Both the position numbers and the translations under genes were made by a program. From the NCBI RefSeq assembly GCF_022414535.1, contig NZ_JADWYM010000003.1, positions 124,001 to 188,000 of the forward strand: 64,000 nucleotides of DNA, in the 5' to 3' direction. Positions 1 to 8,218 of the stretch are shown piece after piece. Numbering within the stretch: the first letter of the stretch is position 1; each line of letters starts with the position of its first letter. Source of the stretch: Streptomyces sp. MUM 2J (GTDB lineage Bacteria > Actinomycetota > Actinomycetes > Streptomycetales > Streptomycetaceae). The notes under the pieces are model-generated. The model searched no databases and was not told where the DNA came from. It worked only from the letters and a program-made list of their open reading frames with translations.

Positions 1-123
1 GATTGCCTCACGCCGGCCACGGGCGCGCGACGTCCCCGGGCGACGGCATCGCGTGGACGCCCGGGGGGTACTGCGGGGCTGGCGCCGTCCGGCCGTCGTC
101 CCACCTGCGGCCGGGCGGCGGCG
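1..123. other. Left edge, no gene seen
   Basis: This is the stretch before the first stop codon. It is GC-rich and has no convincing reading frame or clear hairpin. It probably lies downstream of the VOC gene that is read leftward. Confidence 0.5.
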
Positions 124-921
124 TCAGCTCCCGGTCGGCTCCAGAACGACGAAGTCGGCGTTCGACGGGTCGAGGCAGACGGCGAGCCGGCCGACCCCCT
201 CGGAGTCGGCCGGGCCCATCAGCACACGGCCACCGTTCTCCGTCACCCTGGCGACCGCGGCGTCGCAGCCGTCGACACCGAACACGGGATGCCAGTACGG
301 CTTGCCGTCCGCCAGGGCCAGGTCCTCCGTACGGACCTGTACGAAGCCGCCGTGCACGCGCTCCTCGGGAAGGCCGGCCGGGGTGACGAGGGTGTACGTC
401 CCCGAGCCGCCCGGCATCGGCATGTCGCTGAACTGCCAGTCGAAGACCGCGCCGTAGAACTCGCGGGTCGCCTGGGCGTCGCTCGTGTGCAGCTCGGTCC
501 ACGACAGCGAGCCGGACGCGTCCGCCAGTTCGAAGCCGGTCTGCTTCCCCGGCTGCCACACGGCGAACCGGCCTCCCAGCGGGTCACTGTACTGCGCCAT
601 CCGGCCCCATTCACCGAGGTCCCTCGGCGGCACCCGCACCGTGCCGCCCGCTGCCTCGACCGCCCGGGTCGTGGCGTCCACGTCGGTGACGGTGTAGTAG
701 ATCATCCAGGCCGACCGTGCTCCCTCCTCGGTGAGCGCGCCCAGTCCGGCCACGGTCCTGCCGTCCTTGCGGAACAACCCGCCTTCGGCACCTGCCTCCT
801 CCCCCATCGGCTGGAACTCCCAGCCGAGCACCGCGCCGTAGAAGGCCGCGGCGGCCGGGACATCGGGGGAGCCGAGATCCAGCCAGCAAGGAGAGCCGGG
901 CGCGAAGTCCGTCGTGATCAT
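124..921 (-). CDS. VOC family protein with two glyoxalase-like domains
   Basis: The 265-residue protein holds two consecutive VOC (glyoxalase/dioxygenase-fold) units, about residues 10-120 and 138-262. Each opens with a W-x-x-L/H start strand followed by an A-x-x-FYGAVxxW helix (FYGAVLGWEF and FYGAVFDWQF). Two-domain VOC proteins of this length are common in Streptomyces and resemble the mycobacterial 27-kDa antigen Cfp30B group; their substrates are mostly unknown. The ATG start fits the first conserved strand. It is transcribed away from the maleylpyruvate-isomerase-family gene and looks monocistronic. Family assignment is secure; the reaction is not known. Confidence 0.85.
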   Translation of the reverse strand: MITTDFAPGSPCWLDLGSPDVPAAAAFYGAVLGWEFQPMGEEAGAEGGLFRKDGRTVAGLGALTEEGARSAWMIYYTVTDVDATTRAVEAAGGTVRVPPRDLGEWGRMAQYSDPLGGRFAVWQPGKQTGFELADASGSLSWTELHTSDAQATREFYGAVFDWQFSDMPMPGGSGTYTLVTPAGLPEERVHGGFVQVRTEDLALADGKPYWHPVFGVDGCDAAVARVTENGGRVLMGPADSEGVGRLAVCLDPSNADFVVLEPTGS

Positions 922-1303
922 GCCGTGTTCCCTTCCGCAGTACCCCCTCGGTCATCTCCACCTCAGCGTGGCACCCGGTACCGGCGATCGCGCGCCGGAC
1001 ACCCCGGCCGGCGGACGTCTGCGACCGGAGGGTCGCGGCGGGGCGAACGCCTCCGGTCGCACGCACCGGCCGACACTCCCGGCGCGCCGACGAACCGGGC
1101 CATGCCTCCCCTTCTCCGGTGGCGAGTTGGACGGAGCCGGGGCTGGGACGAACGGGGGCGCATCGCCGTCGCAGCCCTCGATAGGCCGGCCGCGGGCTCT
1201 GCCCGCCGGGGAACGCCGGAGGGCGGGCCCGGAGGGGTGCCGCCGGTCGGCGGGACCGGAACCCGCTTGCGTCGAGGCGTACCCCGTCCTGCACACTCAC
1301 CCC
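922..1303. other. Divergent intergenic region, 382 bp
   Basis: The region between two divergent genes must hold both promoters. A weak sigma-70-like pair for the rightward gene is TTGCGT at 1267-1272 and CACACT at 1292-1297, but the 19-bp spacing is poor. I see no palindrome, small gene or repeat that stands out. Confidence 0.4.
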
Positions 1304-2077
1304 ATGGAGACAGCCGAATTCCTTGAGATCCTCGACCGGGAGGGCCGGTCGCTGGCCGACGCGGCCGAGGCGGCGGGGACGGACGCCAAGGTGCCGACCT
1401 GCCCCGGCTGGCAGGTGCGGGATCTGCTGCGGCACACCGGAGCGGTTCACCACTGGGCGGCCTCGTACGTGGCCGAACAGCACCCCTCCCCCCGCCCCAT
1501 AGAGGACGGCCCCGAACTCGACGGCGCCGAAATGCTCGCCTGGTACCGGGACAGCCATCGCCATCTGATGAGCACCCTGGCCGCGGCCCCCCGCGACATC
1601 ACCGCCTGGACCTTCTTCCCGGCACCCCCGCACTTCCCCTCGCCGCTGGCCTTCTGGACGCGCCGCCAGGCGCACGAGACGGCCGTTCACCGCTACGACG
1701 CGGAGACCGCCCGCGACAGCGCCCCCGGCGGTGGTGAACCCGCCGCCGGGTTCACCACCGCCCTCCCCGTGGAGTTCGCCGTCGACGGCATCGACGAACT
1801 GCTGCACGGCTTCCACGCCCGCCCCATGAGCCGGGTGCGCACCACCGGGCCGCGCCTGCTGCGGGTCAGGGCGACGGACTCGGACGCGGTGTGGACGCTG
1901 CACCTGTCGACGGAGCCGCCTGTCGTGACGCCCGGTGACGCCGAACCGGCCGACACCGAACTGGCGGGCCCCGCAGGACAGTTGTACCTGGCACTGTGGA
2001 ACAGGATCCCGGTGCCGCAGGTGACCGGGGACGCCGCCCTGGCGGAGCTGTGGCGGGAGGCGTCCGCCATCGGATGA
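1304..2077 (+). CDS. Maleylpyruvate isomerase family, mycothiol-dependent enzyme
   Basis: The 257-residue protein belongs to the DinB-like mycothiol-dependent group. Its N-terminal helical domain shows the family pattern P-x-C-P-G-W-x-V-R-D-L and RHTGAVHHW. The second metal-site segment RQAHETAVHRYDAE supplies the Glu and His expected to bind the divalent metal together with the first His. The C-terminal part matches the accessory domain usual in this family. Such proteins use mycothiol, the actinobacterial thiol, as cofactor; the substrate here cannot be told. The ATG at 1304 is chosen because the motif-bearing region begins right after it, although the frame is open further upstream. Confidence 0.85.
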   Translation: METAEFLEILDREGRSLADAAEAAGTDAKVPTCPGWQVRDLLRHTGAVHHWAASYVAEQHPSPRPIEDGPELDGAEMLAWYRDSHRHLMSTLAAAPRDITAWTFFPAPPHFPSPLAFWTRRQAHETAVHRYDAETARDSAPGGGEPAAGFTTALPVEFAVDGIDELLHGFHARPMSRVRTTGPRLLRVRATDSDAVWTLHLSTEPPVVTPGDAEPADTELAGPAGQLYLALWNRIPVPQVTGDAALAELWREASAIG

Positions 2078-2288
2078 CCGGTGAGCCGCGGGCTGCCGGG
2101 GCGGGAAGGCCGGCTCAGCCGGCCGGCATCCGCGTCAGCACGCGCGTCGCACGGGGCGGACCTCCTCGCGCAGCGCGCGCTCCCTGGTGGGCGGCACCCT
2201 CCCCTCGCGGGTGCCGCAGTCCACCCCGTATGCGGCGCCCGGCCGGGACGACTTGCCCGGCCGGGCGCTCGCCTGCTTCACTCGGATC

Positions 2289-2579
2289 ATGAGCGGGGGA
2301 CGCAGTCAGGCCGAGCGGGACGCCATCACGGTGGAGATCGGATACGCGCTGCTCAGCGCCACGTTCGCGGCGGTACTGCTGTTCGGGGCGGTGGCCGGGC
2401 CGGCGTACGCCTTCCACCTGCCGGCGGGGACACGCGGTGTCCTGGTCGCCGTGGGAGCGGCCCTGGCCTCGGTGCTGTTCCTGGTCCGCGTGGCCAGTGT
2501 GCTGACCCGCTTCCGGCAGGGCCCCGGCCCCGACGGAGATCTGCCCGGCCGACCGGGCCGCACCAGGCCCGGCTCGTAG
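2289..2579 (+). CDS. Small membrane protein, DUF6332-like
   Basis: This is a 96-residue protein with two hydrophobic segments, about residues 16-40 and 46-66, and short charged tails. The opening GGRSQAERDAITVEIGYA matches what I recall of the Streptomyces DUF6332 family. The frame is open 34 codons further upstream, but the ATG at 2289 aligns with family members. Function unknown; it is probably an integral membrane protein with both ends inside. It sits about 210 bp after the mycothiol enzyme gene, so it probably has its own promoter. Confidence 0.7.
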   Translation: MSGGRSQAERDAITVEIGYALLSATFAAVLLFGAVAGPAYAFHLPAGTRGVLVAVGAALASVLFLVRVASVLTRFRQGPGPDGDLPGRPGRTRPGS

Positions 2580-2707
2580 GCGACGACGGCCGGTTCAGCC
2601 CCGCACGCGGGCGCCGGGCTTCACCAGGCACGGCTGGCGCGCGTCTTCGCGGTGAGCGGACAGGCCACCGCACGCCGGGCGGTCTGCGAGGTGGAGGCAC
2701 TGCCCGG

Positions 2708-3415
2708 TCAGGCGTGCCCGGGCTCCAGGCCCACCCCCTGCGCCAGCCGGGTCACCGCGTGGCGGAAGAAGGGCGCGCGGTCCTCCACGACGCGGTGGAA
2801 CTGCCCGAACACCTCGAAGCCGACCAGGCCGTAGAGCTGGGCCCAGGCCGCGACCAGCGCGGCGACGACGGGCGGGGGGAGGTCGGGGGCGAGGTCGGCG
2901 GCCATGCGGGACGCCTCCGGGCGCAGGGTGGCCGGCAGGGGCGTCACGGCCAGCCGGCCGGACCGGTGGGCGTCGCGCACGACGGCGATGAGCAGCAGCC
3001 CGACGCGGGAAGCGGCCGGGATGGTCGCCTCGGGGGCTCTGTATCCGGGCACGGGCGAGCCGTAGATCAGGGCGTACTCGTGGGGGTGGGCCAGGGCCCA
3101 GCGCCGTACCGATTCGCAGACCGCCGTCCAGCGCTCCAGGGGGCCGGCGTCGGCGACCGTGTCGTGCGACGATTCCGCCGCCTCGCCGAGAGAGTCGTAG
3201 GCGTCGATGATCAGCGCGGTGAGCAGGTCGTCACGGCTGGGGAAGTAGCGGTAGAGCGCGGAGGAGACCATGCCCAGCTCACGGGCGACGGCACGCAGCG
3301 AGAGCCTGGCGGCCCCGTCGGCGGCGAGTTGTCTGCGGGCGGCGTCCTTGATGGCCGCGGTCACTTCGATCCTGGCGCGGGCCCGGGCGCCGCCGGGTGC
3401 GGAGTTGCTGCTCAT
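2708..3415 (-). CDS. TetR/AcrR family repressor, WHG-type C-terminal domain
   Basis: The 235-residue protein has a TetR DNA-binding domain at about residues 10-60, with the recognition helix segment SALYRYFPSRDDLL, and a longer ligand domain of the type often called WHG. It is divergent from a deazaflavin-dependent oxidoreductase, and the gap holds four copies of a GAGAGCnnnGCTCTC palindrome. The likely scheme is autorepression plus repression of the oxidoreductase, relieved by a small molecule; this is inferred from layout. The ATG at 3415 is preferred over an upstream frame extension that would run into the operator array. Confidence 0.85.
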   Translation of the reverse strand: MSSNSAPGGARARARIEVTAAIKDAARRQLAADGAARLSLRAVARELGMVSSALYRYFPSRDDLLTALIIDAYDSLGEAAESSHDTVADAGPLERWTAVCESVRRWALAHPHEYALIYGSPVPGYRAPEATIPAASRVGLLLIAVVRDAHRSGRLAVTPLPATLRPEASRMAADLAPDLPPPVVAALVAAWAQLYGLVGFEVFGQFHRVVEDRAPFFRHAVTRLAQGVGLEPGHA

Positions 3416-3436
3416 GGAGGCAGTCTCGCACGAATC

Positions 3437-3541
3437 GAGAGCAGTGCACACAAGTGAGAGCAGTGCTCTTGCCCGGAGGTGCCGACCTGATGCACACTGG
3501 ACCTATTGAGAGCAGTGCTCACCAAGGAGAGCGGCGCTCTC
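3437..3541. promoter_or_regulatory. Four-copy TetR operator array
   Basis: Four copies of a 15-bp dyad with consensus GAGAGC-AGT-GCTCTC lie between the divergent genes: 3437-3451 (degenerate right half), 3456-3470, 3508-3522 and 3527-3541 (perfect, with GGC in the middle). They form two pairs. Within each pair the start-to-start distance is exactly 19 bp, and the pairs are 71 bp apart. Each pair sits next to one of the two start codons, as expected for a regulator controlling both directions. The array is seen directly; the binding protein is inferred to be the adjacent TetR. Confidence 0.8.
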
Positions 3542-3573
3542 CACAAGTGCAGCCACGAGTGCAGGGGATCCCC

Positions 3574-4023
3574 ATGTCCACACACGTCCGCAAGCCCGGC
3601 TGGTTCACCGTCAACGTCTTCAACCGGTTCGTCGCCTGGCTCACCCGCCGCGGTGTCAGCGTCTGGGGCTCCCGCGTCCTCGCCGTGCGCGGCCGCAAGA
3701 GCGGCCAGTGGCGGACCACCCCCGTCAACCTGCTGGTGGTCGACGGCCGGCAGTACCTCGTCGCCCCGCGCGGCCACGTCCAGTGGACCCACAACATGCG
3801 CGCGGCCGGCGGCGGTGAACTGCACCTCGGCAGGAACGTCGAGGAGTTCACCGCCACCGAGGTCGCCGACGACGACAAGGCCCCGATCCTGCGCGCCTAC
3901 CTCAAGCGGTGGAAGGCGGAGGTCGGCGTCTTCTTCAACGGCGTGGGCCCGGACTCCTCCGACGCCGAGCTGCGCCGTATCGCGCCCGACCACCCGGTCT
4001 TCCGCATCACCGTCAGCGGCTGA
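3574..4023 (+). CDS. Deazaflavin (F420)-dependent nitroreductase family protein
   Basis: The 149-residue protein matches the split-beta-barrel DUF385/Ddn-like family: an early WFTVNVFNRF helix, the segment RGRKSGQWRTTPVNLL, and the strand D-G-x-x-Y-L-V-A-P-R-G, typical of the F420-binding barrel. Members reduce quinones, nitro compounds or other enones with F420H2. The ATG at 3574 aligns with the family start. The gene is under the divergent TetR regulator through the operator array just upstream, so it may detoxify the inducing compound. Substrate not predictable. Confidence 0.85.
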   Translation: MSTHVRKPGWFTVNVFNRFVAWLTRRGVSVWGSRVLAVRGRKSGQWRTTPVNLLVVDGRQYLVAPRGHVQWTHNMRAAGGGELHLGRNVEEFTATEVADDDKAPILRAYLKRWKAEVGVFFNGVGPDSSDAELRRIAPDHPVFRITVSG

Positions 4024-4032
4024 CCCCGAAGG

Positions 4033-5298
4033 TCAGGAACCGGCCTCACCCGTCGCCGGCCGCCGGTCCAGCGCGGACAGGGCGCGCTGGGCGATCGGCC
4101 GGTTGCGGATGAGTTCGCCGAGCGAGGTCGAGCCGCGGGTGATGTCCGTGAACGCCTTCCACGCCGGCCGGAACCCGGTGAGTGCCGCGTGGAAGACGCC
4201 GGGCCGCCGCTCGAACGCCGCCAGCAGCCGCTTCCCGACGGCCATCTCCACCCCGAGGCCCGCCTTGACGGCGAAGGCGTAGTTCAGGGCCTGACGGCGG
4301 GCGTCCACCGCGTCGTGCGCCTCGGCGATCCGCACCGCCCACTCCCCCGCGAGCCTCCCGGAGCGCAGGGCGAAGGAGATGCCCTCGCGGGTCCACGGCT
4401 CCAGCAGCCCCGCCGCGTCCCCGCACACCAGTACCCGCCCGCGCGACAGCGGCGAGTCGTCCGCACGGCAGCGGGTCAGATGACCGGAGGAGATGCTGGG
4501 CTCGAAGCCGGCGAGGCCGAGCCGGCCGATGAAGTCCTCCAGGTACCGCTTGGTGGCGGCGCCCTCGCCGCGCGCCGAGATCACCCCGACGGTGAGCGTG
4601 TCGCCCTTGGGGAACACCCAGCCGTAGCTGCCCGGCATCGGGCCCCAGTCGATCAGCACCCGCCCCTGCCAGTCCTCGGCGACGGTCTCCGGGACGGGGA
4701 TCTCCGCCTCCAGACCCAGGTCGACCTGGTCGACCTTGACGCCGACGTGCGCTCCTATCCGGCTGGCACTGCCGTCGGCGCCGACCACCGCGCGGGCCAG
4801 CACCGTCTCGCCGCCCTGGAGCACCACGGCGACCGTGCGCCGGTCCGGCACGGCCGAGCCGTGCTGCTCGACGCGCTGCACACCGGCCCCCGTACGCAGC
4901 TCGGCACCGGCCTTCTGCGCGTGCTCGACCAACTGCTGGTCGAACTCCGGCCGGTTGATCAGCCCGAACAGCATCTGCCTGGAGCGGCGCGTGCGGGAGA
5001 AACGGCCGTTGTGGGAGAAGGTCACCGCGTGCACGCGGTCGCGCAGCGGCAGCTCGTAGCCGGGCGGCAGGGCATCGCGTGACGGGCCGATGATGCCGCC
5101 GCCGCACGTCTTGTAGCGCGGCAGGTCCGCCTTCTCCAGCAGCAGCACGCGCCGCCCCGCGACCGCAGCCGCGTAGGCGGCCGACGCTCCCGCAGGGCCG
5201 GCACCCACCACGACCACGTCCCACACCTGCCGCACGTCGTCCGCCGAAGAGTTCTCGCTGCTCACGATGGTCTGCTGCTCCCGATCAAGTCGGCTCAC
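4033..5298 (-). CDS. Geranylgeranyl reductase family flavoprotein
   Basis: The 421-residue FAD-dependent oxidoreductase has the dinucleotide motif GAGPAG at residues 32-37 and the family fingerprint L-P-R-Y-K-T-C-G-G-G just after it. A second FAD contact, CGDAAGLLEPWTREGISFA, lies about residue 295. This family saturates isoprenoid chains of lipids, menaquinone or related prenyl groups. Length is normal. It converges on the deazaflavin oxidoreductase with only 9 bp between stops and diverges from the M20 peptidase. The exact prenyl substrate is unknown. Confidence 0.85.
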   Translation of the reverse strand: MSRLDREQQTIVSSENSSADDVRQVWDVVVVGAGPAGASAAYAAAVAGRRVLLLEKADLPRYKTCGGGIIGPSRDALPPGYELPLRDRVHAVTFSHNGRFSRTRRSRQMLFGLINRPEFDQQLVEHAQKAGAELRTGAGVQRVEQHGSAVPDRRTVAVVLQGGETVLARAVVGADGSASRIGAHVGVKVDQVDLGLEAEIPVPETVAEDWQGRVLIDWGPMPGSYGWVFPKGDTLTVGVISARGEGAATKRYLEDFIGRLGLAGFEPSISSGHLTRCRADDSPLSRGRVLVCGDAAGLLEPWTREGISFALRSGRLAGEWAVRIAEAHDAVDARRQALNYAFAVKAGLGVEMAVGKRLLAAFERRPGVFHAALTGFRPAWKAFTDITRGSTSLGELIRNRPIAQRALSALDRRPATGEAGS

Positions 5299-5421
5299 GC
5301 TGCTGTCCCCGGCATCCTAGGCGGAGATCGCCACGGGCTGCCGAGCCGGCGCCGGCCGGGGGGTGCGGTTCGCCCCGCGGGACCGGCGTACGCTCACACG
5401 GTCAACCACCCGCAGATGAAA

Positions 5422-5466
5422 GTACGAGACGTACGCACACGTACACGCACGGACGCGTACATGTAC
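5422..5466. promoter_or_regulatory. Cluster of GTAC motifs before the peptidase gene
   Basis: Five GTAC tetramers occur at 5422, 5431, 5441, 5457 and 5463 within 45 bp, mostly as CGTAC, just upstream of the peptidase Shine-Dalgarno AAGGAG at 5481-5486. Such density may mark a regulator site or a simple-sequence patch. The 195-bp divergent gap should also contain the promoters of both flanking genes. Role unproven. Confidence 0.3.
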
Positions 5467-5493
5467 CCCGTCGCACCCACAAGGAGCGTGCCC

Positions 5494-6849
5494 ATGTCGT
5501 CGAATCCGGTCGCCGAGACCGTCGCCTCGCTGATGCCCCGGGCGAAGGCGGAGCTTGCCGAGCTGGTGGCGTTCAGGTCGGTGGCGGACTTCGACCAGTT
5601 CCCGAAGGGAGAGAGCGAGGGCGCCGCGCGCTGGGTGGCGGACGCGCTCACCGCCGAGGGCTTCCGGGACGTCGCGCTGCTCGACACCCCGGACGGCACC
5701 CAGTCGGTGTACGGCTACCTGCCGGGTCCTCAGGGCGCGAAGACGGTCCTGCTGTACGCCCACTACGACGTGCAGCCGCCGCTGGACGAGGCCGGCTGGG
5801 CGACGCCGCCCTTCGAGCTGACCGAGCGCGACGGCCGCTGGTACGGCCGCGGCGCCGCCGACTGCAAGGGCGGTGTGATCATGCACCTGCTGGCGCTGCG
5901 CGCGCTGAAGGCCGACGGCGGGGTCCCGGTGCACGTGAAGGTGATCGTCGAGGGCTCGGAGGAACAGGGCACCGGCGGCCTGGAGCGCTACGCCGAGGCA
6001 CATCCGGAACTGCTGGAGGCGGACACCGTCGTCATCGGCGACACGGGCAACTTCCGTGTGGGCCTGCCGACGGTGACCTCGACCCTGCGCGGCATGACCC
6101 TGCTCCGGGTCCAGGTCGACACCGTGGAGGGCAACCTCCACTCCGGCCAGTTCGGCGGCGCCGCCCCGGACGCGCTCGCGGCGCTGATCCGCGTCCTGGA
6201 CTCGCTGCGCGCCGAGGACGGTTCGACGACGGTCGACGGCCTGTCCTCGGACGCGTCGTGGGACGGGCTCCAGTACGACGAGGAGGAGTTCCGTGCGGAC
6301 GCCAAGGTGATCGACGGTGTCGGCCTGATCGGTTCGGGCACGGTCGCCGACCGCGTCTGGGCCCGCCCCGCCGTCACCGTCCTCGGCATCGACTGCCCCC
6401 CGGTCGTGGGCGCGACCGCGTCGGTGCAGGCCAACGCCCGCGCCCTGGTCAGCCTGCGGGTGCCGCCGGGTGTGGACACCGTCGAGGCGACCAAGCTGCT
6501 GCAGGCCCACATCGAGGCCCACACCCCCTGGGGCGCCCGGGTCGCGATCGAGCAGATCGGCCAGGGCCAGCCGTTCCGCGCGGACACCGCCAGCCCCGCC
6601 TACCGTGCCATGGCACAGGCGATGGCGGAGGCGTACCCGGGGCAGGAGATGCAGTACGCCGGTCAGGGCGGCTCCATCCCGCTGTGCAACACCCTCTCGG
6701 CCCTGTACCCGGACGCGGAGATCCTTCTCATCGGCCTGAGCGAGCCGGAGGCCAGGATCCATGCCGTGAACGAGAGCGTTTCCCCGGAGGAACTGGAGCG
6801 GATGTCGGTCACGGAGGCGCTGTTCCTGAGCCGGTACGCGGCGAACTGA
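5494..6849 (+). CDS. M20 family metallopeptidase (dipeptidase)
   Basis: The 451-residue enzyme of the M20/ArgE/DapE/CNDP family carries the binuclear zinc motifs in order: YAHYDVQPP (His and Asp ligands), GRGAADCKGG (bridging Asp), and EGSEEQG (catalytic and ligand Glu). A later aspartate ligand lies in VVIGDTGN, and the last His ligand in RIHAVNE near the C terminus. The dimerisation lid domain occupies the middle. It probably hydrolyses dipeptides in the cytoplasm. The ATG at 5494 is chosen because AAGGAG sits 7 bp before it; upstream codons in frame fall in the GTAC-rich leader. A strong hairpin ends the transcript just after the stop. Confidence 0.9.
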   Translation: MSSNPVAETVASLMPRAKAELAELVAFRSVADFDQFPKGESEGAARWVADALTAEGFRDVALLDTPDGTQSVYGYLPGPQGAKTVLLYAHYDVQPPLDEAGWATPPFELTERDGRWYGRGAADCKGGVIMHLLALRALKADGGVPVHVKVIVEGSEEQGTGGLERYAEAHPELLEADTVVIGDTGNFRVGLPTVTSTLRGMTLLRVQVDTVEGNLHSGQFGGAAPDALAALIRVLDSLRAEDGSTTVDGLSSDASWDGLQYDEEEFRADAKVIDGVGLIGSGTVADRVWARPAVTVLGIDCPPVVGATASVQANARALVSLRVPPGVDTVEATKLLQAHIEAHTPWGARVAIEQIGQGQPFRADTASPAYRAMAQAMAEAYPGQEMQYAGQGGSIPLCNTLSALYPDAEILLIGLSEPEARIHAVNESVSPEELERMSVTEALFLSRYAAN

Positions 6850-6855
6850 CCCGCT

Positions 6856-6889
6856 CCGCCCGCCGCCGAGGGCCCCTCGCCGCGGGCGG
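6856..6889 (+). terminator. Hairpin terminator after the M20 peptidase gene
   Basis: An 8-bp outer stem (CCGCCCGC with GCGGGCGG) and an inner 5-bp stem (GAGGG with CCCTC) start 7 bp after the stop. The remaining 279 bp up to the MerR gene end, 6890-7168, is GC-rich and shows no gene I can support. Confidence 0.6.
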
Positions 6890-7168
6890 GGGGTCTCCTC
6901 GTCCCCGCCCGCGGCGCCCGGCCCCGGCCGGCACGGACCACCGGCCCGCGCCCCCTTGGGGACACCGCCGGCCCGGCTGTCGCGACCGCCGTCCCCGGGG
7001 CACGTGAGAGCCCGGGCCGTCGAGGTGGAGCTGCGCCGTCACCTCGGCGGAGGGCCGCCACGGGTCTCCCACGGCCCACGCGCCCGAAGCAGGCGTCGCG
7101 GGAGCCGGGAGCGGGGCATCGGGCGGGTCGGGGGACGGAAGGGCAAGGGCCCGGTCGCGGGGAGCCGT

Positions 7169-8107
7169 TCAGGCCGTCGCGGTGACCTCGGCGGTGAGCG
7201 CGGCCAGCAGCCAGTCGTGCGTGGAGCCGGGGGTGGGTTCGGGGCGGGCTCCCGGTGCGGTGGTCAGGACGGAGACCAGGTCCCAGTAGGCGTCCAGACG
7301 TGTCTCGGCGGCGAGTTCCCGGGCCAGGGCACGGCGGAAGCCGGGGGTGTCCCGGCGGTCGTAGGCCTGCGCGTAGGCCGCGACGAAGCCGTCCAGGGCG
7401 TCGCCGGGACCCGGTGGACGGTCGCGGCGCACGTGTACCGCCGCCGACTCGTAGGCCTCGGCGAGGCCCGCGTACAGGACGGCCGTTCCTCGGGCGCCCG
7501 CGACCCGGTGGGCCTCGGGCCGGGGCTGCCGGGCGCCGCCCGGGCACGGCCGGCTGGTGAGGGCGTGCAACCGGGCGAAGGCGAGCACCTGGGCGGGGTC
7601 CGGGTCGTCGGGCGGCACGGGGACCGCCACCTCCAGGAACGCGGCAACCGCCGGGGCCGGCATCCGGGCCGGCAGCCAGGCACGCCAGAACCGGGCCGGC
7701 GCATCGGTACTCGGCGGGGTCGTCATCCCACCGAGCAGGAGCAGCCGCTCGGCCCGCTCCCCGGGCGGGCACTCCTGCACGAGCCGCAGGGCCGCCTCCC
7801 GCCAGCGCAGCTCACGCAATCGGGAGCCGACCTCGCGCAGCCGTCCGGCGACGGCGTCCTCCAGCGCGCGGCCGGGCTCTTGTTCGTCCAGGACGCGGTG
7901 CACCTCGGGCAGCGGCAGGTCGAGGGCGCGCAGGGAGCGGATCAGGCGCAGCCGGTCCAGGGACGCGGGAGCGTAGCGGCGGTGTCCACCGGTGCTGCGG
8001 GACGCCTCCGGCAGCAGCCCGCGGTCGGAGTAGAAGCGGACGGTCTTGACGGTGACGCCGGCGTGCTCGGCGAGTTCACCGATGCTCCACAGGCCGTCGT
8101 GCGACAT
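7169..8107 (-). CDS. MerR family transcriptional regulator
   Basis: The 312-residue protein begins with a classic MerR winged helix: WSIGELAEHAGVTVKTVRFY followed by D-R-G-L-L-P and the wing GGHRRY, residues 6-45. A dimerisation coiled coil follows (about 75-105), then a long C-terminal domain of about 200 residues, larger than in metal-sensing MerR proteins and likely to bind an organic ligand. It is divergent from a two-domain hydrolase gene. The 19-bp-spacer promoter with dyad at 8114-8144 begins 7 bp before its ATG and overlaps its Shine-Dalgarno GGGAGG, so binding could both activate the hydrolase and limit its own synthesis. Confidence 0.85.
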   Translation of the reverse strand: MSHDGLWSIGELAEHAGVTVKTVRFYSDRGLLPEASRSTGGHRRYAPASLDRLRLIRSLRALDLPLPEVHRVLDEQEPGRALEDAVAGRLREVGSRLRELRWREAALRLVQECPPGERAERLLLLGGMTTPPSTDAPARFWRAWLPARMPAPAVAAFLEVAVPVPPDDPDPAQVLAFARLHALTSRPCPGGARQPRPEAHRVAGARGTAVLYAGLAEAYESAAVHVRRDRPPGPGDALDGFVAAYAQAYDRRDTPGFRRALARELAAETRLDAYWDLVSVLTTAPGARPEPTPGSTHDWLLAALTAEVTATA

Positions 8108-8113
8108 GGTCGG

Positions 8114-8144
8114 TTGAACCTCCCTCAGGGGGAGTTCCTACGGT
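8114..8144 (+). promoter_or_regulatory. MerR-type promoter with 19-bp spacer and central dyad
   Basis: The -35 hexamer TTGAAC (8114-8119) and -10 TACGGT (8139-8144) are separated by 19 bp, the overlong spacing typical of MerR-activated promoters. An imperfect dyad lies between them at 8116-8137, with outer arms GAAC and GTTC and inner CCC and GGG. It faces the hydrolase gene, whose ATG is at 8219. Sequence is direct; activation by the adjacent MerR is inferred. Confidence 0.65.
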
Positions 8145-8218
8145 ACCGGCGAGCGCGGGCCGGGTGAACGGGGGACGGCCCGCGCTCGACGGCGCACCCC
8201 CGTGCTCAAGGAGCGGCC

